Source of the DNA: Myxococcus fulvus
GTDB taxonomy: Bacteria > Myxococcota > Myxococcia > Myxococcales > Myxococcaceae
DNA: 64,000 nt
NCBI RefSeq assembly: GCF_900111765.1
Contig: NZ_FOIB01000001.1
Coordinates: 1,674,001-1,738,000 of the forward strand
Direction: 5' to 3'
In this document: positions 34,781 to 44,400 of the stretch, piece after piece
How the letters are laid out: every line of letters starts with the position of its first letter
Numbering within the stretch: the first letter of the stretch is position 1
The notes under the pieces: generated by a model
What the model saw: only the letters and a program-made list of their open reading frames with translations
The model's database searches: none
What the model was told of the DNA's origin: nothing
Translations under genes and position numbers: made by a program

Positions 34781-35452
34781 CTACGCACCCGAGGTGCGCT
34801 GGGCGACCTCGGAGTCATCTCGGGGCGCCTCGTCCGCGGGCGCGGGACGCCACATGAACCACTGCGGCGGGCCGCCGTCGAAGCAGGGCTCGGTGCGCTG
34901 CAGGTCGAAGCCGAAGCCCTGGTACCAGTCGCGATTGGAGGCCTTGGCCGTCTCCAGGAAGCACGGGGCGCGGGTCTCCTCCGCCAGCGCCAGCCCCGCG
35001 CGCATCAGCCGCGCGCCCACGCCCTTGCCCTGGTGCGCCGGGTCCACGGCGATGGTGGCCAGGTACCAGTGGGGCGGCGTGTGCGGGTGGTATCGCTCCA
35101 GCCTCGCCAGCGCCTGGAGGGCCAGCCGCGCGCGTCGCGGGAAGAACCGCAGTCCGGCCCAGACCGTGGGCAGGAAGACGGCCTGCCGCCCGAGTGACTG
35201 GGGGAAGCCGCCCGGCCTCAACCACGCCGCCACGCCCGTGAGCTGCCCGTCCTCGACGGTGGCATGCACCACGCCGTGCGCGAGGCAGTCCTCCACGGTA
35301 GCCCGATAGAACTCGGCTGACACCCGCGCCCGGCGCTCGGAGGGCCCGGGGAAGAGCTCCGCGAGGAACGGGTAGTCATCGAAGGCGCGCGCGCACATCG
35401 GGCCCACCTGTCCCAACAGCTCCGGCCTCAGGCTCTCGATGCTCACGCTCAT
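34781..35452 (-). CDS. GNAT-family N-acetyltransferase
   Basis: 223 residues. Motif A reads LATIAVDPAHQGKGVGARLM (acetyl-CoA pyrophosphate loop, Q-x-x-G-x-G/A), followed by the motif B region CFLETAKASNRDWYQGFGF. The substrate is unknown. The start is ATG 35452 with a TACAGT box 9 bases upstream and no ribosome site. It converges on the GST gene across the 70-bp repeat array and diverges from the propeller kinase. Confidence 0.88.
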   Translation of the reverse strand: MSVSIESLRPELLGQVGPMCARAFDDYPFLAELFPGPSERRARVSAEFYRATVEDCLAHGVVHATVEDGQLTGVAAWLRPGGFPQSLGRQAVFLPTVWAGLRFFPRRARLALQALARLERYHPHTPPHWYLATIAVDPAHQGKGVGARLMRAGLALAEETRAPCFLETAKASNRDWYQGFGFDLQRTEPCFDGGPPQWFMWRPAPADEAPRDDSEVAQRTSGA

Positions 35453-35712
35453 GCGTCAGGAACTGTAGTCCGGGCTCACCATGCGCGGGTCCGTCATCCC
35501 GCTCGTGCCGTCCGCCTGCTCTCGACCGAGGCGCCTCCGCGGTGCGCCGTCCCTGGAGCAAGCCTCACCACCCAGGGTCTCAGCCGAGCACCAGGTGTCA
35601 CGCTCGCCTTCATGCCAGCCAGGTCGCGGGCAAACCGACCGGGCTTCACGTCCAAGCCCTCGCGTCATGTGTGCCATGGCTGGGGCGGAGAGTCGTTCTA
35701 TGGTGCAACCCG

Positions 35713-38700
35713 ATGGGTGTTCGACCACGGTATGACGGGGGCCAGCCCACCCCCGGGTCGGTGCGATGCAGTGAGAGAGGCGGACGACTCCGTGGGCTGG
35801 CGCTCGCGCTCGTCCTGACGTCGTCGACGGCGTGGGCCCAGGCGCCTCGGAGCGCCACCCTCCGGGAGTTCCATCACACGTCGTGGACCCAGAAGGACGG
35901 CGCGCCCGCCGGAGTCTGGGTCATGGCGCAGACGCGCGATGGCTGGCTGTGGTTGGGGACGGCGTCGGGGCTGTATCGCTTCGACGGTGTCCACTTCGAG
36001 CGCCATGACCTCCTGCCCGCCGGGAGCATCGCGTCGCGCTCCGTGGGTGTGCTGCGCGCCATGCGCAACGGTGACCTCTGGGTCGGCTACTCCTTCGGCG
36101 GCGCGAGTGTCCTCGATGCCCGCGGTGAGGTGCGCCACTTCTCCCCGGGCGGGCTGCCCGAGGGCAAGCCCGTGGAGTCCTTCGACGAGGATGGCGAGGG
36201 GCGTCCCTGGGCCATCACGCCCCAGGGCGTTCATGTCTTCGAGCAAGGCGTCTGGTCGAGCGTGGACGCTCGCTGGGGGCTGCCCGAGGACGAATGGTCC
36301 GACAGCCTCCTGGACGTGAGCGGCGCGTTGTGGATGGTGGGCTCGAGCAGCGTGTATGTGCTGCGCCCGGGGACCCGTCGCTTCGAGCGCGTGGAGTTCG
36401 ACGGTCCTCCCGTGCTGGCCTTGTTCGAGGGCCACGATGGGAGTCTCTGGCGGTACGACGAGCGGGGCGCCAGTCCTCTTCGGGGCCCTGGGTTTCCGGT
36501 CCCCTCTCCCCGGGGGCCGGCCGATGCGTGGAGCGGCCACTCGTTGATTTCGCTCTTCGACAGGGATGGCTCCTGCTGGATGGTCGGGTGTCCGCAAGGC
36601 GGTGTCTGCCGGGTCGCGAAGCCCTTCGAAGAGGGGCGGTTCCTCCGGCGCACCGATACGACCGACGTCTTCGGCGCCCGCGAGGGGCTCTCGTCGGACG
36701 CGGCCATGACGCTGTTCCAGGACCGCGAGGGCACCATCTGGGTCGGCACCCAGCTCGGGTTGGACCGCTTCCGGCGCAATGACGTCGCCACCCTGCGCTT
36801 CCCCACGCTGACGAGCTACTTCGCGCTCGTGGCGGACCGTCAGGGCCGGATGTGGTCGGGGTCCGCGACGCGAGCGGGGAACAACGACTTCTGGTGGCGG
36901 TTGGGGGAGGCCCCGGTCCGTGTTCCGGGCATCGAAGGGGAGATGACCGCCACCTTCCTGGATTCGGACGGGCGCCTCCTCTTGGGCGGCTCGGCGGGCT
37001 TCTGGCGCTTCGACCCGGAGACCGGTCGGGTGGAGACGCTCTCGCGTCCCGAGCAGGAGCAGGGGCAGCGCATCCAGGCCATCGTGCGCGACGCGGAGGG
37101 CCGGCTGTGGGTGTCCTTCCGCGCCTCGACGGTGTACCGCCTGGATGGGGACACCTGGACGCCGAAGGGGGGCCTCGCCGCGCTGCCGGACCTGCCGCCC
37201 GCGCGCGCGGTGCTGGATGCTCGGGGCCACCTGTGGTTCGGCTACAGCACCAACCAGGTGTTCATCCTCGAGGGTGCGCACGTGCGCGCCTTCAACGAGG
37301 AGCACGGCCTGCGCACCGGAACCGTGACGGCCATCCTCCCCGGAGAGCCCGCGCTGGTGGGCGGCGCGCTGGGGCTGGCCGCGTTCGACGGCGCGCGCTT
37401 CCGGATGCTGAAGGCGACGCACGCCGAGGTGCTGACGGGCCTCACCGGCTTGTTGAAGACGGAGGACGGGGCGCTGTGGCTCAACGGCCATGCGGGCGGT
37501 GCGCGCATCGCCGCGGAGGACCTGCGCCGGGCGCTGGCGGAGCCGGACTTCGTGATGCCCGTCGAGCGCTTCGACATGAACGACGGCATGCCCGGCGGCG
37601 CGCAGCAGATACGTCCGTTGCCCACGCTGGTGCGGGGAGGAGACGGGCGGCTCTGGTTCGCCGCCGTCAACGGGCTGGGCTGGATGGACCCGAGCCGCAT
37701 CGAGCGCAACGCCCTGCCCCCGCCCGTCATGATTCGCTCCGTGTCCTCCGGCGAGACGTCGTACGCGGGCACGACGCGATTGGAGCTGCCGCCCCGCACG
37801 CGCGAGCTGCGCATCGCCTACACGGCGCTGAGCCTGGGGATGCCGGAGCGGGTCACCTTCCGCTACCGGCTCGAAGGCGTGGATGACGGCTGGAAGGACG
37901 CGGGCCCCCGGCGCGAGGCGACGTACACCAACCTGGGGCCGGGCCACTATCGCTTCCAGGTGATGGCGGCCAACGAGGACGGCGTCTGGAACGAGCAGGG
38001 CGCGTCGCTCGAGCTCGACCTCGCGCCGACCTTCTTCCAGACGCGCGCGTTCACCGTGCTGTGTGTCGTCGGGGGGCTGGGGCTCGCGTGGCTCCTGTAC
38101 GCGCTGCGGATGTGGCGGGTGACGCAGCGGCTGCGATTGCGTCTGGAGGAACGCCACGCGGAGCGCGAGCGCATCGCCCGGGAGCTGCACGACACGCTGC
38201 TGCAGGGCATCCAGGGGCTCGTGCTCAACGTGCACGTGGTGACGTCGAGCCTGCCGGACGGGGAGGCTCGGCTCGGGCTCGAGTCCGCGTTGGACCGCGC
38301 GGACTCCGTGCTGACGGAGGGGAGAGACCGGGTGAGCTCCCTGCGGGACACCTCCGCGAGCAAGGACGACCTGGCCCAAGCCTTCACGTCCCTGGCGCGG
38401 GAGCTCGACCAGCGGGACGGACCTCGGCTGCGCATGGTGGTGCGGGGCGAGGCGCGCACGCTGGAACCCCTGGTCGCGGACGAGCTCTATCGCATCGGCC
38501 GCGAGGCCATCGGCAACGCGTTCGTGCACTCCCGCGCGCGCGAGGTCGAGGTCAGCCTGCTGTTCGAGCACCCCGAGCTGCGGCTGTGTGTGCGCGACGA
38601 CGGCCGAGGTATCGACGTGGCCACGCTGGAGCGGGGCGGGCGCGCCGGGCACTGGGGCTTGCGCGGCATGCGCGAGCGCGCCGAGAAGGTCGGCGGACGG

Positions 38701-38826
38701 CTCGACATCATCAGCGGCGAGGGACGCGGGACCGAGGTCCATGTCGTGGTGCAGGCCCAGCGCGCCTATCTGCGCCGGCCGCTGGAGGGTCTGCGGCGGC
38801 TGGTGCCTCGGCTCGGTCGGCGCTGA
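35713..38826 (+). CDS. Propeller-type hybrid sensor histidine kinase (HisKA_3)
   Basis: 1037 residues from ATG 35713; GTG 35761 is an alternative start nearer the signal peptide (LRGLALALVLTSSTAWA). The periplasmic part has two-component-regulator beta-propeller blades with the repeated pattern DGWLWLGTASGLYRFDG, GTIWVGTQLGLDRF and GRLWFAAVNGLGWMD. A Y_Y_Y domain follows (YRLEGVDDGWKDAGP, GHYRFQVMAANEDG). One transmembrane helix at about 785-805 leads to a HisKA_3 dimerisation helix with ERIARELHDTLLQGIQGL (phospho-acceptor His) and an HATPase with DDGRGID and GLRGMRERAEKVGG. There is no receiver domain and no NarL-type regulator next to it, so it is an orphan kinase, perhaps sensing a polysaccharide (inference). 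Confidence 0.92.
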   Translation: MGVRPRYDGGQPTPGSVRCSERGGRLRGLALALVLTSSTAWAQAPRSATLREFHHTSWTQKDGAPAGVWVMAQTRDGWLWLGTASGLYRFDGVHFERHDLLPAGSIASRSVGVLRAMRNGDLWVGYSFGGASVLDARGEVRHFSPGGLPEGKPVESFDEDGEGRPWAITPQGVHVFEQGVWSSVDARWGLPEDEWSDSLLDVSGALWMVGSSSVYVLRPGTRRFERVEFDGPPVLALFEGHDGSLWRYDERGASPLRGPGFPVPSPRGPADAWSGHSLISLFDRDGSCWMVGCPQGGVCRVAKPFEEGRFLRRTDTTDVFGAREGLSSDAAMTLFQDREGTIWVGTQLGLDRFRRNDVATLRFPTLTSYFALVADRQGRMWSGSATRAGNNDFWWRLGEAPVRVPGIEGEMTATFLDSDGRLLLGGSAGFWRFDPETGRVETLSRPEQEQGQRIQAIVRDAEGRLWVSFRASTVYRLDGDTWTPKGGLAALPDLPPARAVLDARGHLWFGYSTNQVFILEGAHVRAFNEEHGLRTGTVTAILPGEPALVGGALGLAAFDGARFRMLKATHAEVLTGLTGLLKTEDGALWLNGHAGGARIAAEDLRRALAEPDFVMPVERFDMNDGMPGGAQQIRPLPTLVRGGDGRLWFAAVNGLGWMDPSRIERNALPPPVMIRSVSSGETSYAGTTRLELPPRTRELRIAYTALSLGMPERVTFRYRLEGVDDGWKDAGPRREATYTNLGPGHYRFQVMAANEDGVWNEQGASLELDLAPTFFQTRAFTVLCVVGGLGLAWLLYALRMWRVTQRLRLRLEERHAERERIARELHDTLLQGIQGLVLNVHVVTSSLPDGEARLGLESALDRADSVLTEGRDRVSSLRDTSASKDDLAQAFTSLARELDQRDGPRLRMVVRGEARTLEPLVADELYRIGREAIGNAFVHSRAREVEVSLLFEHPELRLCVRDDGRGIDVATLERGGRAGHWGLRGMRERAEKVGGRLDIISGEGRGTEVHVVVQAQRAYLRRPLEGLRRLVPRLGRR

Positions 38827-38996
38827 GGTCTCCTGGCTGGAGTCGGACGGCTCGCACGCCCGGACGGGTGGTGGGCGAGCACGCGCCGTCTCCGGACGGA
38901 CCACGTCCCTCGGGACGCCCATGTCAGACAGCCCTGGCACTGTGGACCCCGGTAGCAGGACGGATGGGGCAGGGGCGGTGGGTCGAAGGGAGCGCC

Positions 38997-41390
38997 ATGG
39001 AACAGCGACCGTTGTGGGACGAGCCGACGGCGGACGACGCGGAGGAAGCCTCCACCAGGGGTTCCATCCCGTTGCGTACCTTGGGTGCGAGACGTCGCCG
39101 GGAACTGTCCCAACCGGAACAGGCCGCTACAGTGGCGTTCGCAGTGAGCGAGCACCCTCCCGTCCTGGCCTCCGTCGCCGTGGCCCGCCCCGTCCGGGGT
39201 GAATTCACCTACTCCGTGCCGGAGGCCCTCCTGGGGAACCTGGCCCCGGGGCAGCGCGTGCTCGTGCCCTTCGGCCGAGGCACTGCGCTCGGCTTCTACC
39301 TGGGCCCCTCCACCGTGACGCTGGGCGAGAAGGTCCGGCTCAAGCCCATCCAGCGCGTGCTGGAGGACTCGCCGTCCCTGCCCAAGGACCTCATCGCGCT
39401 CTTGCGCTTCGCGGCCGAGCACTACCGCTACCCGCTGGGCGAGGTCATCCGCGGCGCGCTGCCTCCGGGGTTGTCCAAGCCCGTGGACGGCAAGGAGGCC
39501 CAGCCGGATGTGCAGCAATTCGCGGTGGCGCTCGTCAACGAGGTGCCCGCGGCGCTCGCGCGCGCGCATGCCCAGTCCGCCGCGCTCGCGTACCTCCTGG
39601 CCGTGGGCGGCAGCGCCCCGCTGGAGGAGGTGAGCCACGCGATTCCCGGCGCGCGCGCGCACCTCAAGAGCCTGGCCACCAAGGGCCTGGTGCGCATCGA
39701 GGAGAAGAAGCTGGAGGCGGGCGTGAAGGAGGGGCTGATTCAAGGCCGCCCCGACCGCCTCACGCCCGAGCAGGCCGCCGCCGGAGAGCAGCTGCGCGGA
39801 GCCCTGGACGCAGGCGCGTTCCAGCCCTTCCTCCTGCACGGCGTGACGGGCAGCGGCAAGACGGAGGTGTACCTGCGCGCGGCCGAGCACGCGCTGTCCC
39901 TGGGCAAGAGCAGCCTCATCCTCGTGCCCGAAATCGCGCTGACGCCGCAGCTGGTGGGCCGCTTCCGCAGCCGCTTCGGCGCGGAGGTGGCGGTGCTGCA
40001 CTCGGCGCTGAAGGACCGCGAGCGGCTGTTCCACTGGCAGGCCCTGCGTCGGGGTGAGGTGAAGATTGCCGTGGGTGTGCGCTCGGCGGTGTTCGCCCCG
40101 GTGGAGAACCTGGGGCTCATCGTCGTGGACGAGGAGCACGACCCGTCCTTCAAGCAGGACGACAGCCTGCGCTACCAGGCGCGCGATTTGGCCGTCGTGC
40201 GAGGCAAGCAGGCCAGCGCGGTGGTGGTGTTGGGCTCGGCCACGCCGGCGCTGGAGACGCTGGAGAACGTCAAGCGCGGACGCTATCGGCTGCTCGAGCT
40301 GAAGCGGCGGGTGGATGACCGGCCCATGCCCACCATCGAGCTGGTGGACCTGCGTCAGGAGCGCCCCCGCGAGGGCATCGTGACGGAGGAGGCGCCCATC
40401 CTGAGCCCGCCGCTGTTGCAGGCCATGGAGGAGACGCTCGCGAAGGGCCAGCAGGTCATCCTGTTCCTGAACCGCCGGGGCCACAGCACGGTGCTCCTGT
40501 GCGAGGTGTGCGGCCTGTCGCTCAAGTGCACCTCGTGCGACGTGTGCCTGACGCACCACCGCTCGCAGAACCGGGTGGTGTGCCACTACTGCGGGCTGAC
40601 GATGCCCGTGCCCGAGCGGTGCCTGGAGTGCACGGGCCCCATCCTGAAGCTGGGCATCGGCACGGAGCGGGTGGAGGCGGAGGTCGTCGAGCGCATCCCG
40701 AACGCGCGGGTGGCGCGGTTGGACCGGGACTCGGCGACCAGCGCGGAGCGACTGACAGAGCTGCTCGCCTCGTTCGCCCGCCGGGAGCTGGACGTGCTGG
40801 TGGGCACGCAGATGGTGGCCAAGGGGCACGACTTCCCGGGCGTGACGCTGGTGTGTGTCGTCATGGCGGACACCTCCCTGGCCATTCCTGATTTCCGAGC
40901 CGCCGAGCGGACCTTCCACCTGTTGACCCAGGTGGCGGGGCGGGCGGGGCGGGGCAAGGACCCGGGGCGGGTGCTGGTGCAGACCTACAACCCGGACGCG
41001 GAGCCGGTGAAGCGGGTGCTGGCGCACGACTTCGACGGGTTCGCCCAGCAGGAGCTGGAGTGGCGCAAGGCGTTGGCGTACCCGCCCTTCGCGCGGATGG
41101 CCTCGATTCGACTGGAGGGGGAGCACCCGGAGCAGGTGGCCAGCGTGGCCCGGCACCTGGGGAACCTCGTCTCCCGGAACATGCCCCCGGCCTCGGCGGG
41201 GGTGCGGCTGTTGGGGCCGGCGGTGGCGCCCATCGCCAAAATCCGGGGGAAGACGCGCTGGCAGCTGCTCTTGAAGGGGCCGACACATGTGGCGCTCGCC
41301 CCGCTGCTCGCCAGGGTGGAGACGGCCCTGGCCGACGTTCCTTCGGCGGTGAAGGTCGTCCTCGACGTGGATCCGGGGGCCATGCTGTAG
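38997..41390 (+). CDS. priA: Primosomal protein N' (replication restart helicase)
   Basis: 797 residues. PriA reloads the replisome at stalled forks. After the N-terminal 3'-DNA-binding domain (SVAVARPVRGEFTYSVPEAL) comes the helicase core: Walker A GVTGSGKTEVYL, DEEH box IVVDEEHDPSFKQDD, LGSATPALETL, and QVAGRAGRG of motif VI. Zinc-binding cysteines lie in CEVCGLSLKCTSC, CHYCG and CLEC. ATG 38997 has a GAAGGGAG ribosome site and adds 49 non-conserved residues. GTG 39144 lies 10 bases after a TACAGT box and matches where the family homology begins, so it may be the true or a second start. Confidence 0.93.
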   Translation: MEQRPLWDEPTADDAEEASTRGSIPLRTLGARRRRELSQPEQAATVAFAVSEHPPVLASVAVARPVRGEFTYSVPEALLGNLAPGQRVLVPFGRGTALGFYLGPSTVTLGEKVRLKPIQRVLEDSPSLPKDLIALLRFAAEHYRYPLGEVIRGALPPGLSKPVDGKEAQPDVQQFAVALVNEVPAALARAHAQSAALAYLLAVGGSAPLEEVSHAIPGARAHLKSLATKGLVRIEEKKLEAGVKEGLIQGRPDRLTPEQAAAGEQLRGALDAGAFQPFLLHGVTGSGKTEVYLRAAEHALSLGKSSLILVPEIALTPQLVGRFRSRFGAEVAVLHSALKDRERLFHWQALRRGEVKIAVGVRSAVFAPVENLGLIVVDEEHDPSFKQDDSLRYQARDLAVVRGKQASAVVVLGSATPALETLENVKRGRYRLLELKRRVDDRPMPTIELVDLRQERPREGIVTEEAPILSPPLLQAMEETLAKGQQVILFLNRRGHSTVLLCEVCGLSLKCTSCDVCLTHHRSQNRVVCHYCGLTMPVPERCLECTGPILKLGIGTERVEAEVVERIPNARVARLDRDSATSAERLTELLASFARRELDVLVGTQMVAKGHDFPGVTLVCVVMADTSLAIPDFRAAERTFHLLTQVAGRAGRGKDPGRVLVQTYNPDAEPVKRVLAHDFDGFAQQELEWRKALAYPPFARMASIRLEGEHPEQVASVARHLGNLVSRNMPPASAGVRLLGPAVAPIAKIRGKTRWQLLLKGPTHVALAPLLARVETALADVPSAVKVVLDVDPGAML

Positions 41391-41405
41391 ACTCGGTGCC
41401 CCCCC

Positions 41406-44400
41406 ATGGGCGCACCGGTCCTCCTCGTCCACGACGACATCGCCACCATCGCCGCAGTGCGGCGTCTGCTCACCCGTGAGGGGCACGAGGTCATCCTCGC
41501 GACCTCCGCCGCGGATGCGCTCATCGCCTACGGGCATCACCTGCCGGCGCTCATCGTGCTGGCTCCCGGCGTGGAGAGCGGCCGGGGGCGGTTGGTGCTG
41601 GAGGAGTTGCTCCAGCATCCGGACGGCAAGGTGGCCCGGGTGCTGCTCTTGGGCGAGCCCATCGCGGGGTTCAGTGCGCCGGTGGCGCCGCTGCCGCTGG
41701 ATGGGACGAGCTTCGTGGAGTTGGTGGATTCGCTCATCCGCGCGCCGTCGGCGGCGGACGCGTGGCATGTCCTGGAGAACCGGAGCCTGCCGGGCATGCC
41801 CGAGGCGACGGGGGCCGAGGACGCGGAGACGTGGCACGCCACGGCGCCCGGGTCGGCGGTGGGTGGGGACCCGACGCTGGCGAACGCCCTGTTCGGAGAC
41901 CTGGCGCCGCTGCACCAGACGGACTGGGAGCTGGCGGCGATGACGCGCGAGGAGCGCAGCGAGCACGAGGAGCAATCCCGGCGCGCGCCGCTCGATGTGC
42001 AGTCGACGCTGGAGAAGGTGCAGCAAGAGGAGGAGGCCGCGGTGCTGGCCTCGGCGCAGACCGCGTTGGCGGGAGGCGGCGAGGACTGGGGCGCGGCGGT
42101 GGCGGGGGAGGGAGCGTTCGACGAGAGCGCGCTGCCCGCGGACGAGGTGTTCCGAGGCGAGGGGGAGTCCGTGGGCCCGGGCGATGGCGCGGCGGGACCC
42201 GAGGCGGCTGCACGGGCGTGGGAGGGCGAGGCGCCGGAGACCGAGAGCGCCGCGTGGGCCGAGCAGGGGACGGAGGGTGGGTACGGCGACGGCGCATGGT
42301 CGGACGGTGGCGGCGAGCCAGGCGCCGAGGCGACGGGTGGGCACGGCGCGAGGGCGGACGAGGGCAGCGAACCGAGCAGCAACGCCTGGGCCGAGCAAGG
42401 CGCCGACGCCGCTGGTGAGCACGACGCTGCGTGGTCGGAGGGTGGCAACGAGCCGGGTTCCGAAGCGACGGGCGAGCAGACCAACGCCGCAGGGTCGGAC
42501 GGCATCAGCGAGCACGGGACGGCAACCGAGCCCGGTGACGCCGCCGCATGGACCGAGCAGGAAACGGCATCCGCTGCGAATCCGGAGGACGCCCACGGTC
42601 CGCAGACCTGGTTCGACGACGCGGCGGAACAGGGCACGCCTTCGGGCGCGGACGCCTATGGTGGCGATGCACTGCCGGGTGGTGCCCCGGAACACGGGTC
42701 CGCACGGGGCCTGGACTCCGCGAGCACGAACGACGGCACGGATTGGACGGGTGTCGCCCCCGAGCAAGGTGAGGCGTCGGATGCCTACGGCGCCGATGCG
42801 TGGGGTGCACCGCCGACCGACCCGACAGCAGGCGCGGCTCGTGCCGGAAGAGATACCAGCGTGTACGGCGCCGCACCGTGGACGGGAGCCGTCACCGACG
42901 AGCGCGGTGACCTCCTGGGCGAGGACGCTGACGATGCGTCCATCGGCGACGAGTGGACGAGCGAACCCCCTGAACAGGGTGCGTTCGATGCCACGTCACC
43001 CCAGTCCGCGGATGCCAGCTTCACGGACGCCACGACGACGCCCACTGACGCGCAAGCGGATGACGGGCAACACCCCTACGGCGCGGATGCGCCTCCGTCG
43101 GAGGGAACTGACACGGCCTACGGCGTGTCTCCGGGCTCCGACGCGATGGTGCAGGGCGCGGTGGACGACACGTTCTCCGAAGGCTTCGCGCCCCCCGCGC
43201 CAGACGCCGGGAACACGAGCGGCGCCGCAGGCGGTCCCGCGACCGTGCTGTATGGCGTGAGTGTGCCTGACCCGGGGGCCGTATCCGCGGAGTGGTCCGC
43301 CGAGTCCTCGGGTGGTGACGAAGCCCCATTGCCGGTGGGCAAGCTCGCCTGGACGGAGGAGCCCGTCTCCGCTGCCGCCAGGTCGACGCAACTCGGTGAA
43401 GAAGGCTTCTTCGACGTCGACGCTCCCGCGCCACAAGGCGATGCGCTCTCGGCGGCCGAGGCGGAACTGGCCGCGATGCGCGACGCCGAGCAACGCGTAC
43501 CCGAGCCGGTCGACGCGGCTGCCTGGACCGAACTGCCGCCCGACCCCGAGGTCGAGAACGCCGCGAAGGGCTTCACGACGTCGGATGAACCGACCCTGCC
43601 CGCCCACGTCGACGCGAGCGTGGACGCACCTTCCACCGAGGCCTCCTCCGAGGAACCTGGCGAAGAAGAGCGCTTGCCCGCTTCGCCGTGGGATGTGTTG
43701 GAGGCGGACCTCCAAGCCAAGGTCCGAGCCGAGGACGAAGACCCCACGAGCTCGCCCCCCGAGTCCTCCAACCGCCAGGTGGGCGAGGACTGGTTCGACT
43801 CCGAGTCTGACGAGAAGCAGTCGCCTCCGGCGGCCACGGCATCGAGCGGCAGCGACCTCGAGGCGTCCGCGCCCGACGCTCGAGCGGGCACGACGGAGGC
43901 AGTGCACCCGGAGACGCCCGGTGATGCGCCGGAGTCGGCCGAGTCCACGAATTCCTCCTCTGTTCCGGGAGCCGACCTCGGAGACCCGGAGCCCGGGAAC
44001 GACGACGATTGGACCAGTGCCAGGGCGGACGCCCCGGCATCCGGCGCGGCGGTGAGCTGGGGGACGGCGGGAGCCAACGCCGACACCTCGATGGCGGACG
44101 TCGCCGCGGGCTGGGCAGACACGGCCGAGTCCTCCGACCCCACCGCGCCAGCCGTCGAGTCACCCGAAGAGCCCGAGGCTTCCTCCGGCTGGTTCGACGC
44201 GGAGCCCGAGCTGCCTGCTTCGACGCGGCCCTCCGCGAGCGAAGGGTGGTTCGACGCCGACACGGAGTCCCCGGATGCGACCGCGAGGACCACCTCGCTC
44301 GACGAATCCGCGCCGAGCGAGCCCTCCGTCGGAACAGCGCCGGAGCAGACCACGGAAGCGGTGTCGGCGAGCATCGTGGACGACCCGACGCTGCGCGCGC

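Noticed and set aside
38766-42767. A 1333-codon antisense frame over priA and the next gene
   Set aside because: Composition is Arg/His/Leu-rich shadow sequence; priA on the other strand is unambiguous.
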